Assembly (NCBI GenBank): GCA_022360105.1
Contig: JAKSDL010000118.1
Location: 1 to 19,952 of the forward strand
Length of the DNA stretch: 19,952 nt
Source of the DNA: Pseudomonadota bacterium
GTDB taxonomy: Bacteria > SAR324 > XYD2-FULL-50-16 > JAHJRI01
Direction of reading: 5' to 3'
The stretch's first letter is position 1. Every line of letters begins with the position of its first letter. The position numbers and the translations under genes are program-made. The notes under the pieces were generated by a model. That model was not told the DNA's origin. It saw only the letters and a list, made by a program, of their open reading frames with translations, and made no database searches. This document shows positions 7,606 to 15,370 of this stretch, one piece after another.

Positions 7606-7998
7606 GATTGGCCACTCCGGCACTAAATGTTCGGGAATCGTATATTTCCCTTTAATTATAGCCACGGATGTCTTGCTGTTTTGATTTCATTATAAGCAGA
7701 TATTTTTAGTCGTTTCAGGTTTCCTGATTATAGTTTATAAAATCAATAAATTAACTAACAAAGCAGGTCAGTGTCTTTACTGACTGCTAATAAATATCGG
7801 ACACTCAAGATTATCTGTTAAAATACACGCTTTTGGTTTTCGACAGGCCTGCTTGAGACGGTAGTTATTTTTTGGTATCAACTCGCCGGAAGGAGTTGGT
7901 GCCGAACACTGTGGATGCAGACGAACTGTTGAATAAAATTCAGAAAATACAACGGGTTTGGTCAAGGTAATTTTTTTGATCAGCCGAGATGACAAAGA
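7606..7998. other. 393-bp divergent region between sigma factor and selenoprotein
   Basis: The region must hold promoters for both flanking genes. Besides the dyad at 7715-7727 it has a hairpin at 7874-7903: GGTATCAACTC pairs with GAGTTGGTGCC (two G-U pairs, 8-nt loop). That hairpin lies about 95 nt before the selenoprotein start and could be a leader structure. A 72-codon minus-strand frame here lacks support. Confidence 0.4.
7715..7727 (-). promoter_or_regulatory. possible autoregulatory ECF -35 element inside a small palindrome
   Basis: TCAGG-TTT-CCTGA is a 13-bp dyad about 110 bp upstream of the sigma factor start. Read on the minus strand it contains GGAAAC, close to the GGAAC-type -35 element used by many ECF sigmas, and AT-rich sequence follows at -10 distance. 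ECF operons often promote themselves. The evidence here is one hexamer. Confidence 0.25.
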
Positions 7999-8820
7999 AT
8001 GATTTCCAAATTAAGACAAATTAAAGACAGGACTATTGCAAGGGTTTTAACACGTCACCCGGCACTTTTCAGGGCTTGGGAGAGGAAAAGCCAGGGACCG
8101 GTTTTTGATGATTCTCCCTGGCACCCCCTCAACAAACCGATTGAGGATTGCAACGTCAGCCTTGTTACAACCGGTGGCGTTCATCTGCGCACGCAGGAAT
8201 CGTTCAATATGAATGATCCCGATGGAGACCATAGCTACCGGGAAATATATACTGACACAGAAATGAGGCACCTAAAAATCACCCATAATTATTATGAGCA
8301 TAAGGATGCCGACGCAGATATCAATGTGGTGTTTCCCATTGAGCCATTGAGAAACCTTGCTGAAACCGGTGAAATTGGCGAGGTGAATAAGCGTCACTTT
8401 TCATTTATGGGACACTTGCAAAACAGCCAGATGGAAAAACTGGTACAAAAATCAGCGCCGGAAGTTGCCGCGTATTTAAAGGAGGATGGAGTGGACGTAG
8501 TAGTCCTCTCCCCTGCCTGAGGCCTTTGTAATCAATCGGTCGGATTGATACAACGAGAAATTGAAAAAGCAGGGATTTCAACAATATCCATTACGTTCTC
8601 CAAGGAAATTACCAGTCGGATTAAGCCTCCGAGATCAATATTCACCGGATTTCCCCTTGGACACCCGTTTTCATTTCCCAAGCAGCGGTTCAGGCAAATA
8701 AGTATCTTGCGTCTAGCTTTGAAATACCTGGACGATATTACTGTGCCGGGAACCATTGTTGATTTGGATCTGACTGAAAACGATGATCCTGCTGTTAGCT
8801 GCGTGGTCTGTTCAGGATAG
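7999..8820 (+). CDS. selenoprotein, GrdB-like family (in-frame UGA = selenocysteine at residue 174)
   Basis: The frame opened by the ATG at 7999 meets TGA at 8518-8520 and then stays open, in the same frame, to TAG at 8818-8820. Read through, it is a 273-residue protein. The codons around the TGA give VVVLSPA-U-GLCNQSVGLIQRE, the redox site of the glycine/sarcosine/betaine reductase component B-like family. There a Cys or Sec pairs with a Cys three residues on (U174-x-x-C177). The part after TGA continues the family fold (IEKAGISTISITF, then KPPRSIFTGFPLGHP). It ends with a second cysteine pair, C268-x-x-C271. A SECIS-like hairpin follows the TGA. The reaction of this stand-alone family is not established; a thiol/selenol reductase role is inferred. 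It is monocistronic between an ECF operon and a moeB-like gene. Confidence 0.87.
8526..8553 (+). promoter_or_regulatory. SECIS-like element (bacterial selenocysteine insertion hairpin)
   Basis: Directly after the in-frame TGA (8518-8520), ATCAATC (8531-8537) pairs with GATTGAT (8543-8549) around the loop GGTCG. TTGT (8526-8529) pairs with ACAA (8550-8553), leaving one bulged A (8530). The loop begins 17 nt after the TGA, within the spacing known for bacterial SECIS elements. GGUC in the loop is also what SelB reads in the E. coli fdhF element. It lies within the coding region, as expected for bacteria. Confidence 0.8.
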
Positions 8821-8959
8821 GTCCCAATGTTGTTTAATTGAGAGAATCGGACCCGGACGTCACCCGAACGAATGTGAAGCGTCTGTCAGAGCATTCAGGT
8901 GATACTTTTATGCCAACAAAGCTTATTATTGTAGCTTCAGGGTGGATTTGGTCCGGGTT

Positions 8960-9751
8960 TTAGAAATCCGTATTATAATCAACTGGTTTGGTTATGGTGG
9001 GATGATCCCCGCAAACAGGGCATTTGCTGTTTTTCTTGACGGTTATGGGACTGAATGTGGCATGCAGAGCATCGTAAACCAGCAAACGATTGGTCATCAT
9101 GGTACCCTGTCCAATAACGAATTTAATGCATTCGGTTGCCTGCATGGTACCAAGTACGCCGGGGACAGTCCCTAATACGCCGGCATCGCTGCATGAGGGT
9201 ACGGAACCTTCCGGAGGCGGTTCGTTGAATATGCAACGATAACACGCTGTCTGAGAGGGAATAACAGACATTAGTTGTCCTTGAAATCTTAAAATTCCGC
9301 CATGTACAAAAGGCTTTTGAGATAAAACGCAGGCATCGTTAATCAAAAATTTTGAAGAAAAATTATCGGTGCCATCAATCACAAAATCATAATCGGCAAT
9401 GGTATGCATGATATTTTTAGCGGAAATAAACTCCTCTATCAGCTCCAGCTTAACATCCGGATTGAGAACCCGGATGCGCTCTTTGGCGGATAATACCTTG
9501 GACGTATTTAAACCTGGAGTGGTGTGAATGATTTGCCTTTGCAAATTGCTAAGATCAACAACATCACCATCTGCTATGCCCAGGGTTCCCACACCGGCAG
9601 CTGCCAGATACAATATGGCGGGCGATCCCAAACCACCGCTTCCAATTACCAGAATTTTTGCGTTTGCAACCTTCTGTTGCCCTTCAATTCCAAATTCCGA
9701 CAATATGATGTGTCGGTTGTAGCGCTGTAACTGATCATCAGAAAAATTCAT
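8960..9751 (-). CDS. moeB: HesA/MoeB/ThiF-family adenylyltransferase
   Basis: This 263-residue E1-like enzyme adenylates the C-terminal glycine of a small sulfur-carrier protein (MoaD or ThiS type) using ATP. The nucleotide loop VIGSGGLGSP is at 35-44. The acidic segment DGDVVDLSNLQRQ is at 61-73, and the GTDN magnesium site at 127-130. Two CxxC pairs (C170/C173 and C244/C247) would bind structural zinc. C187 lies in PSCSDAGVLG. There is no rhodanese domain. MoeB (molybdopterin) and ThiF (thiazole) are hard to separate; the CYRCIFNEPPPEGSVPSC segment is more MoeB-like. The ATG at 9751 has GGGAG at 6-nt spacing, better than the TTG one codon earlier. No carrier-protein gene is adjacent. It faces the selenoprotein gene tail to tail. 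Confidence 0.85.
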   Translation of the reverse strand: MNFSDDQLQRYNRHIILSEFGIEGQQKVANAKILVIGSGGLGSPAILYLAAAGVGTLGIADGDVVDLSNLQRQIIHTTPGLNTSKVLSAKERIRVLNPDVKLELIEEFISAKNIMHTIADYDFVIDGTDNFSSKFLINDACVLSQKPFVHGGILRFQGQLMSVIPSQTACYRCIFNEPPPEGSVPSCSDAGVLGTVPGVLGTMQATECIKFVIGQGTMMTNRLLVYDALHATFSPITVKKNSKCPVCGDHPTITKPVDYNTDF

Positions 9752-10052
9752 CAATAGCTCCCGGTGGGTGGTTCAGAGAAGATATTTTATCGGTTCAGGT
9801 GAAGGTTAAAGTATTGTTGGAAGAGCGCTGAAAGTCCGAATGCAACTCCCTGGGAAATACCAGATGTTAGTTGACCACAGTCCGTGTTTATCGTTAAAGT
9901 TTACAATAAGATTACATTATCAAGCTTGTTAATAACGAGCAATCTGATTTAATGGAATTCGCAGATCCGGCAAGCAGAAAACAAGTGACCATCCACACCA
10001 TCGATCATACACTGACGAATCACATCTGGTGATAAAATAGAGGCTTTGAGTT
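9752..10052. other. 301-bp divergent region moeB/cysE
   Basis: This contains the start regions of both divergent genes. A TTGACC with weak downstream -10 candidates is visible near 9870, and CAAGCTTG sits in an AT-rich stretch near 9920. No strong promoter, riboswitch or hairpin stands out. Confidence 0.3.
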
Positions 10053-10841
10053 ATGGAAAATGATTCAATATGGACGCAACTTTTTGAGGAAGCAACAAAA
10101 GAAGCGGGCAAGGAGCCAATATTAGCCAGTTTTCTTCACGCAATCATTCTCAATCACAAAACCCTGGAAGATTCCCTGGCGTTTCTGTTGGCAGGCAAGC
10201 TTTCCGGTCCCAGCCTTCAGCCCATGTTAATGAGAGAGCTCATTGATGAGGTTTTTGAAGCCAATCCCAATATCGGCCAGGAATATAGAGCTGATTTAGC
10301 CGCCATACATGAAAGGGACCCAGCCGCTCACAATATAATTGAACCGTTTTTACATTTCAAAGGGTTTCATGCGCTTCAATCCTATAGAATTGCTCATGCT
10401 CTGTGGAAAAGCGAGAGAAAAGGATTGGCAACTCATCTTCAAAACAGAATGTCTGAATTGTTTGGTGTAGACATTCATCCCGCAGCAAGGATTGGAAAGG
10501 GAATTCTGGTGGACCACGCGACCAGCGTTGTAATTGGAGAAACAGCAGTGATTGAGGATGATGTATCCATACTGCATGAAGTTACCCTGGGTGGAACCGG
10601 AAATGTCATTGGCGACAGACACCCAAAGGTGAGAAAAGGCGTTCTGATCGGTGCCGGGGCAAAGATCCTGGGAAACGTGGAAATTGGAGAATACAGCAAA
10701 ATTGCTGCCAGCAGTGTTGTTCTCACCAACATACCTCCCCACAGCACCGCTGCCGGGGTGCCTGCCCAGATTATCGGGAAACCTTTTGCGGACATTCCTT
10801 CCTATGCGATGAACCATCAACTTAACAAACCGGAAGAATAG
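10053..10841 (+). CDS. cysE: serine O-acetyltransferase
   Basis: This 262-residue enzyme makes O-acetyl-L-serine from serine and acetyl-CoA, the first step of cysteine synthesis. Residues about 1-135 are the helical N-terminal domain of CysE, with the serine-site RDP (Asp89). From about 140 the hexapeptide repeats of the left-handed beta-helix begin (DIHPAARIGKGILVDHATSVV). Expected catalytic residues are present: Asp154-His155 (VDHAT) and His190 (GDRHP). The glycine-rich GVLIGAGAKILGNVEIG coil follows. The tail ends KPEE and lacks the terminal Ile that in E. coli CysE docks into CysK, so the cysteine-synthase complex may not form. GAGG lies about 9 nt before the ATG. It is the only cysteine-pathway gene in the window. 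Confidence 0.92.
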   Translation: MENDSIWTQLFEEATKEAGKEPILASFLHAIILNHKTLEDSLAFLLAGKLSGPSLQPMLMRELIDEVFEANPNIGQEYRADLAAIHERDPAAHNIIEPFLHFKGFHALQSYRIAHALWKSERKGLATHLQNRMSELFGVDIHPAARIGKGILVDHATSVVIGETAVIEDDVSILHEVTLGGTGNVIGDRHPKVRKGVLIGAGAKILGNVEIGEYSKIAASSVVLTNIPPHSTAAGVPAQIIGKPFADIPSYAMNHQLNKPEE

Positions 10842-10995
10842 TTCCGCTGAATATAAAGGAATATCCCCTTAATTGTCCGGGCGGAATCGGATAATGTAAA
10901 ATTAAACACATTAATATTGCACAAGTCTGTATAATTACCTGATTCTTGCAGCATTGTCCCTTAAAAGCATTTCAACCTTTTAAGTGGATACTGTT

Positions 10996-13266
10996 ATGAA
11001 TGCATCGAATAAAGCCTCACAAGAAATACCCTTCCAAGGTCTGCCGGGGGCAGAATCCCAGGACCGGTCACTCCTAGAATCATTGACTACCAAATACCAA
11101 AAACTGGGGAAGACCTATCAACCCAGGACGAGACATAAAAACAGCGAGGGAGCTGCACTCTACACAAACCGGCTTTTCCTGGAGACAAGTCCCTATCTGG
11201 CGCAACATGCACACAACCCTGTGAACTGGTATCCCTGGGGGGATGAAGCTTTTGAAATAGCGAAGGAATTGAATCGACCGCTTCTTGTCAGCATAGGTTA
11301 TTCAACCTGCCATTGGTGCCATGTCATGGAGGAAGAAAGCTTTGAGGATCTGGAAATCGCCGAGTTTTTAAACCGGAATTTCGTTTGTATCAAGGTTGAT
11401 CGTGAAGAAAGACCTGACGTTGATGCCGTTTATATGGCAGCCGTACAAGCAATGACCGGCAGCGGAGGGTGGCCGCTAAATGTGACGGTAACCCCGGAAC
11501 GCAAACCATTTTGGGGGGGCACCTATTTTCCAGCCAGGAACGGAGACAGGGGAGCGCTTTACGGATTTTTAACAATTGCAAATCGCATTGCCCAGGTATA
11601 CAAAAACGCCCCGCAAGACATTCAACGCTCATGCGACCAATTAACAGCAGCCATTGAGCAACATTTGAATCCACAGGCTGGGACATCTCTGCCCCAGGTT
11701 TCTCTGTTGGATGCTGCTGCCAAGATGTATAAAGGCGCATATGATTCGCGTTTTGGTGGTATTCAGGGAGCGCCAAAATTTCCCAGTAGTCTCCCTAACG
11801 GTTTTTTACTGAGACATTACATGCGGACGGGAAAGCAAGATTTATTGGACATGGTGACGCATAGTTTAAAAAAAATGGCCGCCGGTGGGATGTATGATCA
11901 AGTTGGTGGCGGATTTCACCGCTATTCCACCGACGAGGAATGGCTGGTGCCGCATTTTGAAAAGATGCTTTATGACAATGCATTACTGGCTGTGGCCTAT
12001 ATTGAAGGACACCAGATCACCAAGGATGAAGGGTTTAAGGATATTGCAACTGACATTCTGGAATATGTGTTAAGGGAAATGACTGCGGATTCAGGAGCAT
12101 TTTATTCTGCAACCGATGCCGATAGCCTCAACGATAAAGGAGAACAGGAGGAGGGGTACTACTTTACCTGGACTCCCACTGAATTGAAATCTGTATTAGA
12201 TGATAAGCAATTCGAGTTAGTGGCTAATGTATGGGGGGCTACAGAATCGGGTAATTTTGAGGGACGCAATATTTTTTTTCTAAACAAAGAAATCACTGAT
12301 AGTGCCCGGGAGCTTGGAATTACCCCCGGGGAGCTTAAACAGCAACTCCGAACCATTGGGAAGATACTTTATAAGGAACGAAATAAGCGTCCGTTGCCGC
12401 TGAGAGATGAAAAAATCATTGCCTCCTGGAATGGGTTGATGATATCAGCTTTTGCTATCATAGGGGGCATATTGAATGAAGAGAAATATGTGAATGCAGC
12501 TGCGAAGGCCGCAGAATTTATCAATCACTCAATGACCGTGAAAGGGAGGCTTTTCCGCTCCTTCAAAGACGGAGAATTAAAATACAAAGCCTTTTTAAGT
12601 GACTACGCAAATTACATTGCGGCTTGCCTGGATCTTTTGCAGGTGACTCAGGATGAAAAATGGTTAGGCCTGGCACAGACCCATGATCAAACCCTTCAAG
12701 AATTTTTTGAAGACTCGGCAAGGGGAGGCTTTTACATGACCGGAAACGATCAGGAGACCTTAATAGCCAGGGAGAAGCCCGTTTCCGACGGGGCGTTGCC
12801 TTCCGGTAATTCAATCTGTGTTCGCAACCTGCAGCGATTGTACAATCTTACTCTGAATGTTGCCTACAAAAAGAGATTTGAAAAGGCGCTTTCCTGTTTT
12901 TTAGGTGGGGAGTCCGGCGGATCAGCGGGCTATTCCGAATTGCTGGCAGCGTTTGAACTCTCCCTGGCTAAACCTGTAGAAATTGTTATTGCTACGGCAA
13001 ACAGCCCTGATGAAGGAGTGCCCTTCCTTAAGGCCATCAAACAGTATTTTTTGCCACAGGTTGAGGTGTTGGTGATATGCCAGCAAGATCCCCGGCCAAC
13101 GTTAATGGAGAATATCCCCTATTTATACAGTCATCAGGTTTTGGAAGGTAAAACCACTGCATACATATGCCGAGAGGGAAGTTGCCAGATGCCGACAACG
13201 GATTTGGTCAGCTTTAACAAACAGCTTCAAGATCTTGCACAAATACCCAGTCAAAAAGCCGGTTAA
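10996..13266 (+). CDS. YyaL/DUF255 thioredoxin-domain protein
   Basis: The protein has about 756 residues. Residues roughly 60-215 form the DUF255 thioredoxin-like domain with the family's signature [13 protein letters not shown], the redox motif CHWCHVM (CxxC, residues 105-108) and [20 protein letters not shown]. The rest ([62 protein letters not shown]) is the alpha/alpha-toroid domain related to glycan epimerases and glycosidases. Homologues in all kingdoms (bacterial YyaL, animal SPATA20) have no agreed substrate. The N-terminal 50 residues are poorly conserved and hydrophilic, with no signal peptide. A GTG at 10984 could add four residues but has no ribosome site; the ATG at 10996 has a weak GGA. 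A TATAAT at 10930-10935 may be its -10 box. Confidence 0.9.
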   Translation: MNASNKASQEIPFQGLPGAESQDRSLLESLTTKYQKLGKTYQPRTRHKNSEGAALYTNRLFLETSPYLAQHAHNPVNWYPWGDEAFEIAKELNRPLLVSIGYSTCHWCHVMEEESFEDLEIAEFLNRNFVCIKVDREERPDVDAVYMAAVQAMTGSGGWPLNVTVTPERKPFWGGTYFPARNGDRGALYGFLTIANRIAQVYKNAPQDIQRSCDQLTAAIEQHLNPQAGTSLPQVSLLDAAAKMYKGAYDSRFGGIQGAPKFPSSLPNGFLLRHYMRTGKQDLLDMVTHSLKKMAAGGMYDQVGGGFHRYSTDEEWLVPHFEKMLYDNALLAVAYIEGHQITKDEGFKDIATDILEYVLREMTADSGAFYSATDADSLNDKGEQEEGYYFTWTPTELKSVLDDKQFELVANVWGATESGNFEGRNIFFLNKEITDSARELGITPGELKQQLRTIGKILYKERNKRPLPLRDEKIIASWNGLMISAFAIIGGILNEEKYVNAAAKAAEFINHSMTVKGRLFRSFKDGELKYKAFLSDYANYIAACLDLLQVTQDEKWLGLAQTHDQTLQEFFEDSARGGFYMTGNDQETLIAREKPVSDGALPSGNSICVRNLQRLYNLTLNVAYKKRFEKALSCFLGGESGGSAGYSELLAAFELSLAKPVEIVIATANSPDEGVPFLKAIKQYFLPQVEVLVICQQDPRPTLMENIPYLYSHQVLEGKTTAYICREGSCQMPTTDLVSFNKQLQDLAQIPSQKAG

Positions 13267-13480
13267 TCCACCGTCATTGGTGACTGACCCGCATCACAAT
13301 ACCAAGTCGATTTGGATTGCAATAAAACCAGAGTGACTTGGTCTATCCAAAGAGCCGTTCCGACGAAGATCTCTCCTCTATAACTCAATTCACGAGTGTT
13401 TTTTTCTGCCCAATAATTTGTAATTTAATCCTCTACTGGGCCAAATTGTTTTAAAAAGTGCCATAAAATATTGTCAACCA

Positions 13481-13532
13481 TAGTAAATATAATTATTACT
13501 AAGCCAAAATGGCCTATTTAGTGAGTAATCAC
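13481..13532. promoter_or_regulatory. repeated AGTAA/TTACT dyads, possible enhancer for sigma-54 activator
   Basis: TAGTAA (13481-13486) and TTACTA (13496-13501) are inverted. A further AGTAA at 13524-13528 forms a second dyad with ATTACT (13495-13500), flanking GCCA-AAA-TGGC (13503-13513). GTGA-GTAA-TCAC (13521-13532) overlaps the last unit. They lie about 60-110 bp before the predicted start site, where enhancer-binding proteins normally bind. Confidence 0.35.
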
Positions 13533-13566
13533 TTTTAAGTATTTGAAAATAAAAACTAATTATATT

Positions 13567-13582
13567 TGGCATGTTGAATGCA
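13567..13582 (+). promoter_or_regulatory. sigma-54-type (-24/-12) promoter of the hsp20 operon
   Basis: TGGCATG-TTGA-ATGCA has the invariant GG (13568-13569) and GC (13580-13581) with ten bases between, matching the RpoN consensus TGGCACG-N4-TTGCA closely. The predicted start of transcription is near 13593, giving a 65-nt leader to the first hsp20 gene. An 18/20 identical copy precedes trxA. Confidence 0.72.
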
Positions 13583-13657
13583 AATTACAGGGCAGAGCTT
13601 AATTCATAAAAAAATTTTTAATATAGTTCATCAGTAAATTAAAATTCGGAGGTAATT

Positions 13658-14083
13658 ATGTTTGGTAGATTTTCAAATGCAATTGAAACTCTTTTGTCTG
13701 TTCAACAAGCTGTCGAAGCTGCCCATCGAAACGATTATTTTGAAAAAAGCACCACGGCGCGAGGATCATATCCATCTCTGGATCTTTTTCAACAAGGGGA
13801 TGATGTTGTTTTGACTGCAGAGATTCCGGGGATGAAGAAAGAGGATATTCAGATAGAGATAAAGGACAACCTGTTTCGAATTTCAGGTGAGAGAAATCTG
13901 AATTATCCGGAAAATGCAAGTTTTCACAGGGCTGAACGACAAGCACGTAAATTTGATCGCACAATTCGTCTGCCTCATCGTGTGGAAACGGAAGCTGTCA
14001 AAGCGGACTACCAAAACGGTGTTTTGAAAGTTGTACTGCCCAGGGCTGAGAGCGACAAACCAAAGCAGATCAGGGTCGCATAA
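13658..14083 (+). CDS. Hsp20-family small heat-shock protein (first of three)
   Basis: This 141-residue ATP-independent chaperone binds unfolding proteins in the cytoplasm. The alpha-crystallin domain runs from about 40 to 130. It has VVLTAEIPGMKKEDIQIEI early on and the closing motif A-x4-G-V-L at ADYQNGVLKVVLP (116-128). The C-terminal tail carries an I-x-V-type anchor (QIRVA) rather than a long extension. The N-terminal arm (1-39) is short. The ATG follows a perfect GGAGG. It is the promoter-proximal gene of the cluster. Confidence 0.92.
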   Translation: MFGRFSNAIETLLSVQQAVEAAHRNDYFEKSTTARGSYPSLDLFQQGDDVVLTAEIPGMKKEDIQIEIKDNLFRISGERNLNYPENASFHRAERQARKFDRTIRLPHRVETEAVKADYQNGVLKVVLPRAESDKPKQIRVA

Positions 14084-14139
14084 AACACAGAAACAAAACT
14101 AACATTCGACAAATATATACTTAACATTTGGAGATTATC

Positions 14140-14541
14140 ATGAACGAACAAAAAAAAGATTTAGTGATGCAAGAGAAAAAAGAACTCGAAACCCAAAAAG
14201 AGCATACAACTCCTTTAAAGCGGTATATTCCTGCAACGGATATTGTTGAAAATGAGAATGAACTGCTTGTTTTTATGGATATGCCGGGCGTAGCAAAAGA
14301 AGATATCGCAGTAAATCTGGAGAAGAATGTTCTTAAAATCGACGGCAAGATAAACATGAAGGATTATTCCGATCTTAAGCCGCTCTACACCGAATACAAC
14401 GTTGGCAACTATACAAGACAGTTCGAACTTTCCAATAAAATCGATCAGTCCGGTATCGAGGCAAAAATGGAAGATGGAGTGCTTTCACTGGTACTTCCCA
14501 AAATTCCTGAGGCACAACCTCGCAGTATTCAAATCACCTGA
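14140..14541 (+). CDS. Hsp20-family small heat-shock protein (second of three)
   Basis: The protein has 133 residues. A very charged N-terminal arm (1-28, rich in Lys, Glu and Gln) replaces the hydrophobic arm of typical members. The alpha-crystallin domain (about 30-122) includes LLVFMDMPGVAKEDIAVNLE and AKMEDGVLSLVLPK. The tail ends with an I-x-I motif (SIQIT). The ATG at 14140 is chosen because GGAG lies 7 nt before it; the frame could begin at a TTG 4 codons earlier, inside which that site falls. It starts 56 bp after the first hsp20 gene, on the same transcript. It is clearly divergent from its neighbours, which suggests a different partner or client range rather than a recent duplicate. 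Confidence 0.9.
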   Translation: MNEQKKDLVMQEKKELETQKEHTTPLKRYIPATDIVENENELLVFMDMPGVAKEDIAVNLEKNVLKIDGKINMKDYSDLKPLYTEYNVGNYTRQFELSNKIDQSGIEAKMEDGVLSLVLPKIPEAQPRSIQIT

Positions 14542-14547
14542 TAGAAC

Positions 14548-14571
14548 AAGCTGTGGATCACTCCACAGCTT
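14548..14571 (+). other. intercistronic hairpin after the second hsp20 gene
   Basis: AAGCTGTGGA (14548-14557) pairs perfectly with TCCACAGCTT (14562-14571) around TCAC. There is no T-run, so full termination is unlikely. It more likely stabilises or processes the message between the second and third hsp20 genes. Confidence 0.6.
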
Positions 14572-14620
14572 ACCAACAACATAGACTGTAAAACATAAAA
14601 GAAAAACCAGGGAGACTACC

Positions 14621-15127
14621 ATGGCACTTAGAGATTTAGTTATTCGGAATAGAAAAAATGATAATTATGGAAATGCCAATTTACCGGGGACTTTTCAGTC
14701 TTTTCAAGCAGAGATAGACCGGTTGTTTGACGGATTTTTTACTGATTTTGGTCGATTCCCGTCTTCGTTAGTAAGCAAAGAGCGAATAGGGCCTTTTTCG
14801 CCAAAAATCGATATCAGTAATGATGAACCTTCAATCGAAATCAATGCAGAGCTTCCGGGTCTTGATGAAAAAGATATTCAGGTTTCTCTGCAAGAAGACG
14901 TACTGACAATTAAAGGCGAAAAAAAATCCGGTGATGAGAAAAAATCCAAGGACTTTTATCGTGTTGAGCGTCGATTTGGTTCGTTTGAACGGTCCATCAG
15001 GATTCCCCAGGAAGTTGATGCAGAGAAGATAAAAGCATCATTTAAAAACGGCGTGTTGACTGTTTCCTTGCCAAAATCTGAAAAAGCAAAGGATAACGTT
15101 CGCAAAATTGAAGTAAAAGCAACCTAA
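14621..15127 (+). CDS. Hsp20-family small heat-shock protein (third of three)
   Basis: The protein has 168 residues and is the most canonical bacterial class A-like member. Its N-terminal arm has amphipathic FQSFQAEIDRLFDGFFTDF (25-43). The alpha-crystallin domain (about 60-152) has IEINAELPGLDEKDIQVSL, DFYRVERRFGSFERSIRIP and ASFKNGVLTVSLPK. The tail ends KIEVKAT with an I-x-V anchor. The ATG has GGGAG 6 nt upstream. Its 79-bp distance from the second gene contains a hairpin but no promoter was seen. It closes the hsp20 operon, before two tandem terminators. Confidence 0.93.
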   Translation: MALRDLVIRNRKNDNYGNANLPGTFQSFQAEIDRLFDGFFTDFGRFPSSLVSKERIGPFSPKIDISNDEPSIEINAELPGLDEKDIQVSLQEDVLTIKGEKKSGDEKKSKDFYRVERRFGSFERSIRIPQEVDAEKIKASFKNGVLTVSLPKSEKAKDNVRKIEVKAT

Positions 15128-15136
15128 ACTTACCCC

Positions 15137-15222
15137 GACAGGTTTGGAGGCGGACCGGCTTTCTGTGGGTTGCTTCCCCCGCAAAATCACTGTGTCGGCC
15201 GTTCCAAACCTGTTTTATTTTT
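15137..15222 (+). terminator. terminator after the hsp20 cluster (long hairpin with T-rich tail)
   Basis: ACAGGTTTGGA (15138-15148) pairs exactly with TCCAAACCTGT (15203-15213), closing a 54-nt GC-rich interior with its own small pairings. TTTATTTTT follows directly. The T-rich tail makes a terminator likely, although the loop is unusually long. Confidence 0.6.
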
Positions 15223-15237
15223 GGCACAAGCTTCGCA
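15222..15237 (+). promoter_or_regulatory. weaker sigma-54-type promoter candidate for ftsH
   Basis: TGGCACA-AGCT-TCGCA has GG and GC ten bases apart and a good -24 half, but the -12 half is TCGC rather than TTGC. The predicted start is near 15248, a leader of about 123 nt. It overlaps a terminator palindrome, so chance cannot be excluded. Confidence 0.35.
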
Positions 15238-15275
15238 GTTTTTAGGATATATCTAAAGACTGCGATTATTTTTTT
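15234..15275 (+). terminator. second terminator-like hairpin, before ftsH
   Basis: A 12-pair stem (15234-15245 with 15253-15264, one T-G pair) encloses GATATAT and is followed by ATTATTTTTTT. This is a classic intrinsic terminator shape. The left arm overlaps the -12 element of a possible sigma-54 promoter, so transcripts beginning at that promoter would not include the hairpin. Confidence 0.65.
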
Positions 15276-15370
15276 AACCAGTTTTTTAAAGGAATACCGG
15301 GCCGAAAATTGTGTTAATTTCTTAATTCGGATCGGATAATCAATGACTTAATTGATTTAATGGAGAAACC

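Larger units (their letters stand above)
13267..13657. other. 391-bp region upstream of the hsp20 cluster
   Basis: It holds a weak hairpin after the DUF255 gene (ACCAAGTC 13301-13308 with GACTTGGT 13335-13342). AT-rich dyads follow at 13481-13532, then a sigma-54-type promoter at 13567-13582. No gene is seen. No CIRCE element and no sigma-32 consensus was found. Confidence 0.6.

Noticed and set aside
7777..7995. 72-codon minus-strand frame before the selenoprotein gene
   Set aside because: There is no recognisable family, no ribosome site and odd composition, and it overlaps the region that must hold two divergent promoters.
8545..8820. Separate small gene starting at a TTG after the TGA
   Set aside because: It is in the same frame as the gene before the TGA, has no ribosome site, and begins in the middle of a conserved family segment. 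It is the second half of the selenoprotein.
13267..13657. CIRCE or sigma-32 heat-shock control of the hsp20 genes
   Set aside because: I looked for TTAGCACTC-N9-GAGTGCTAA and for CTTGAA with CCCCAT spacing and found neither.
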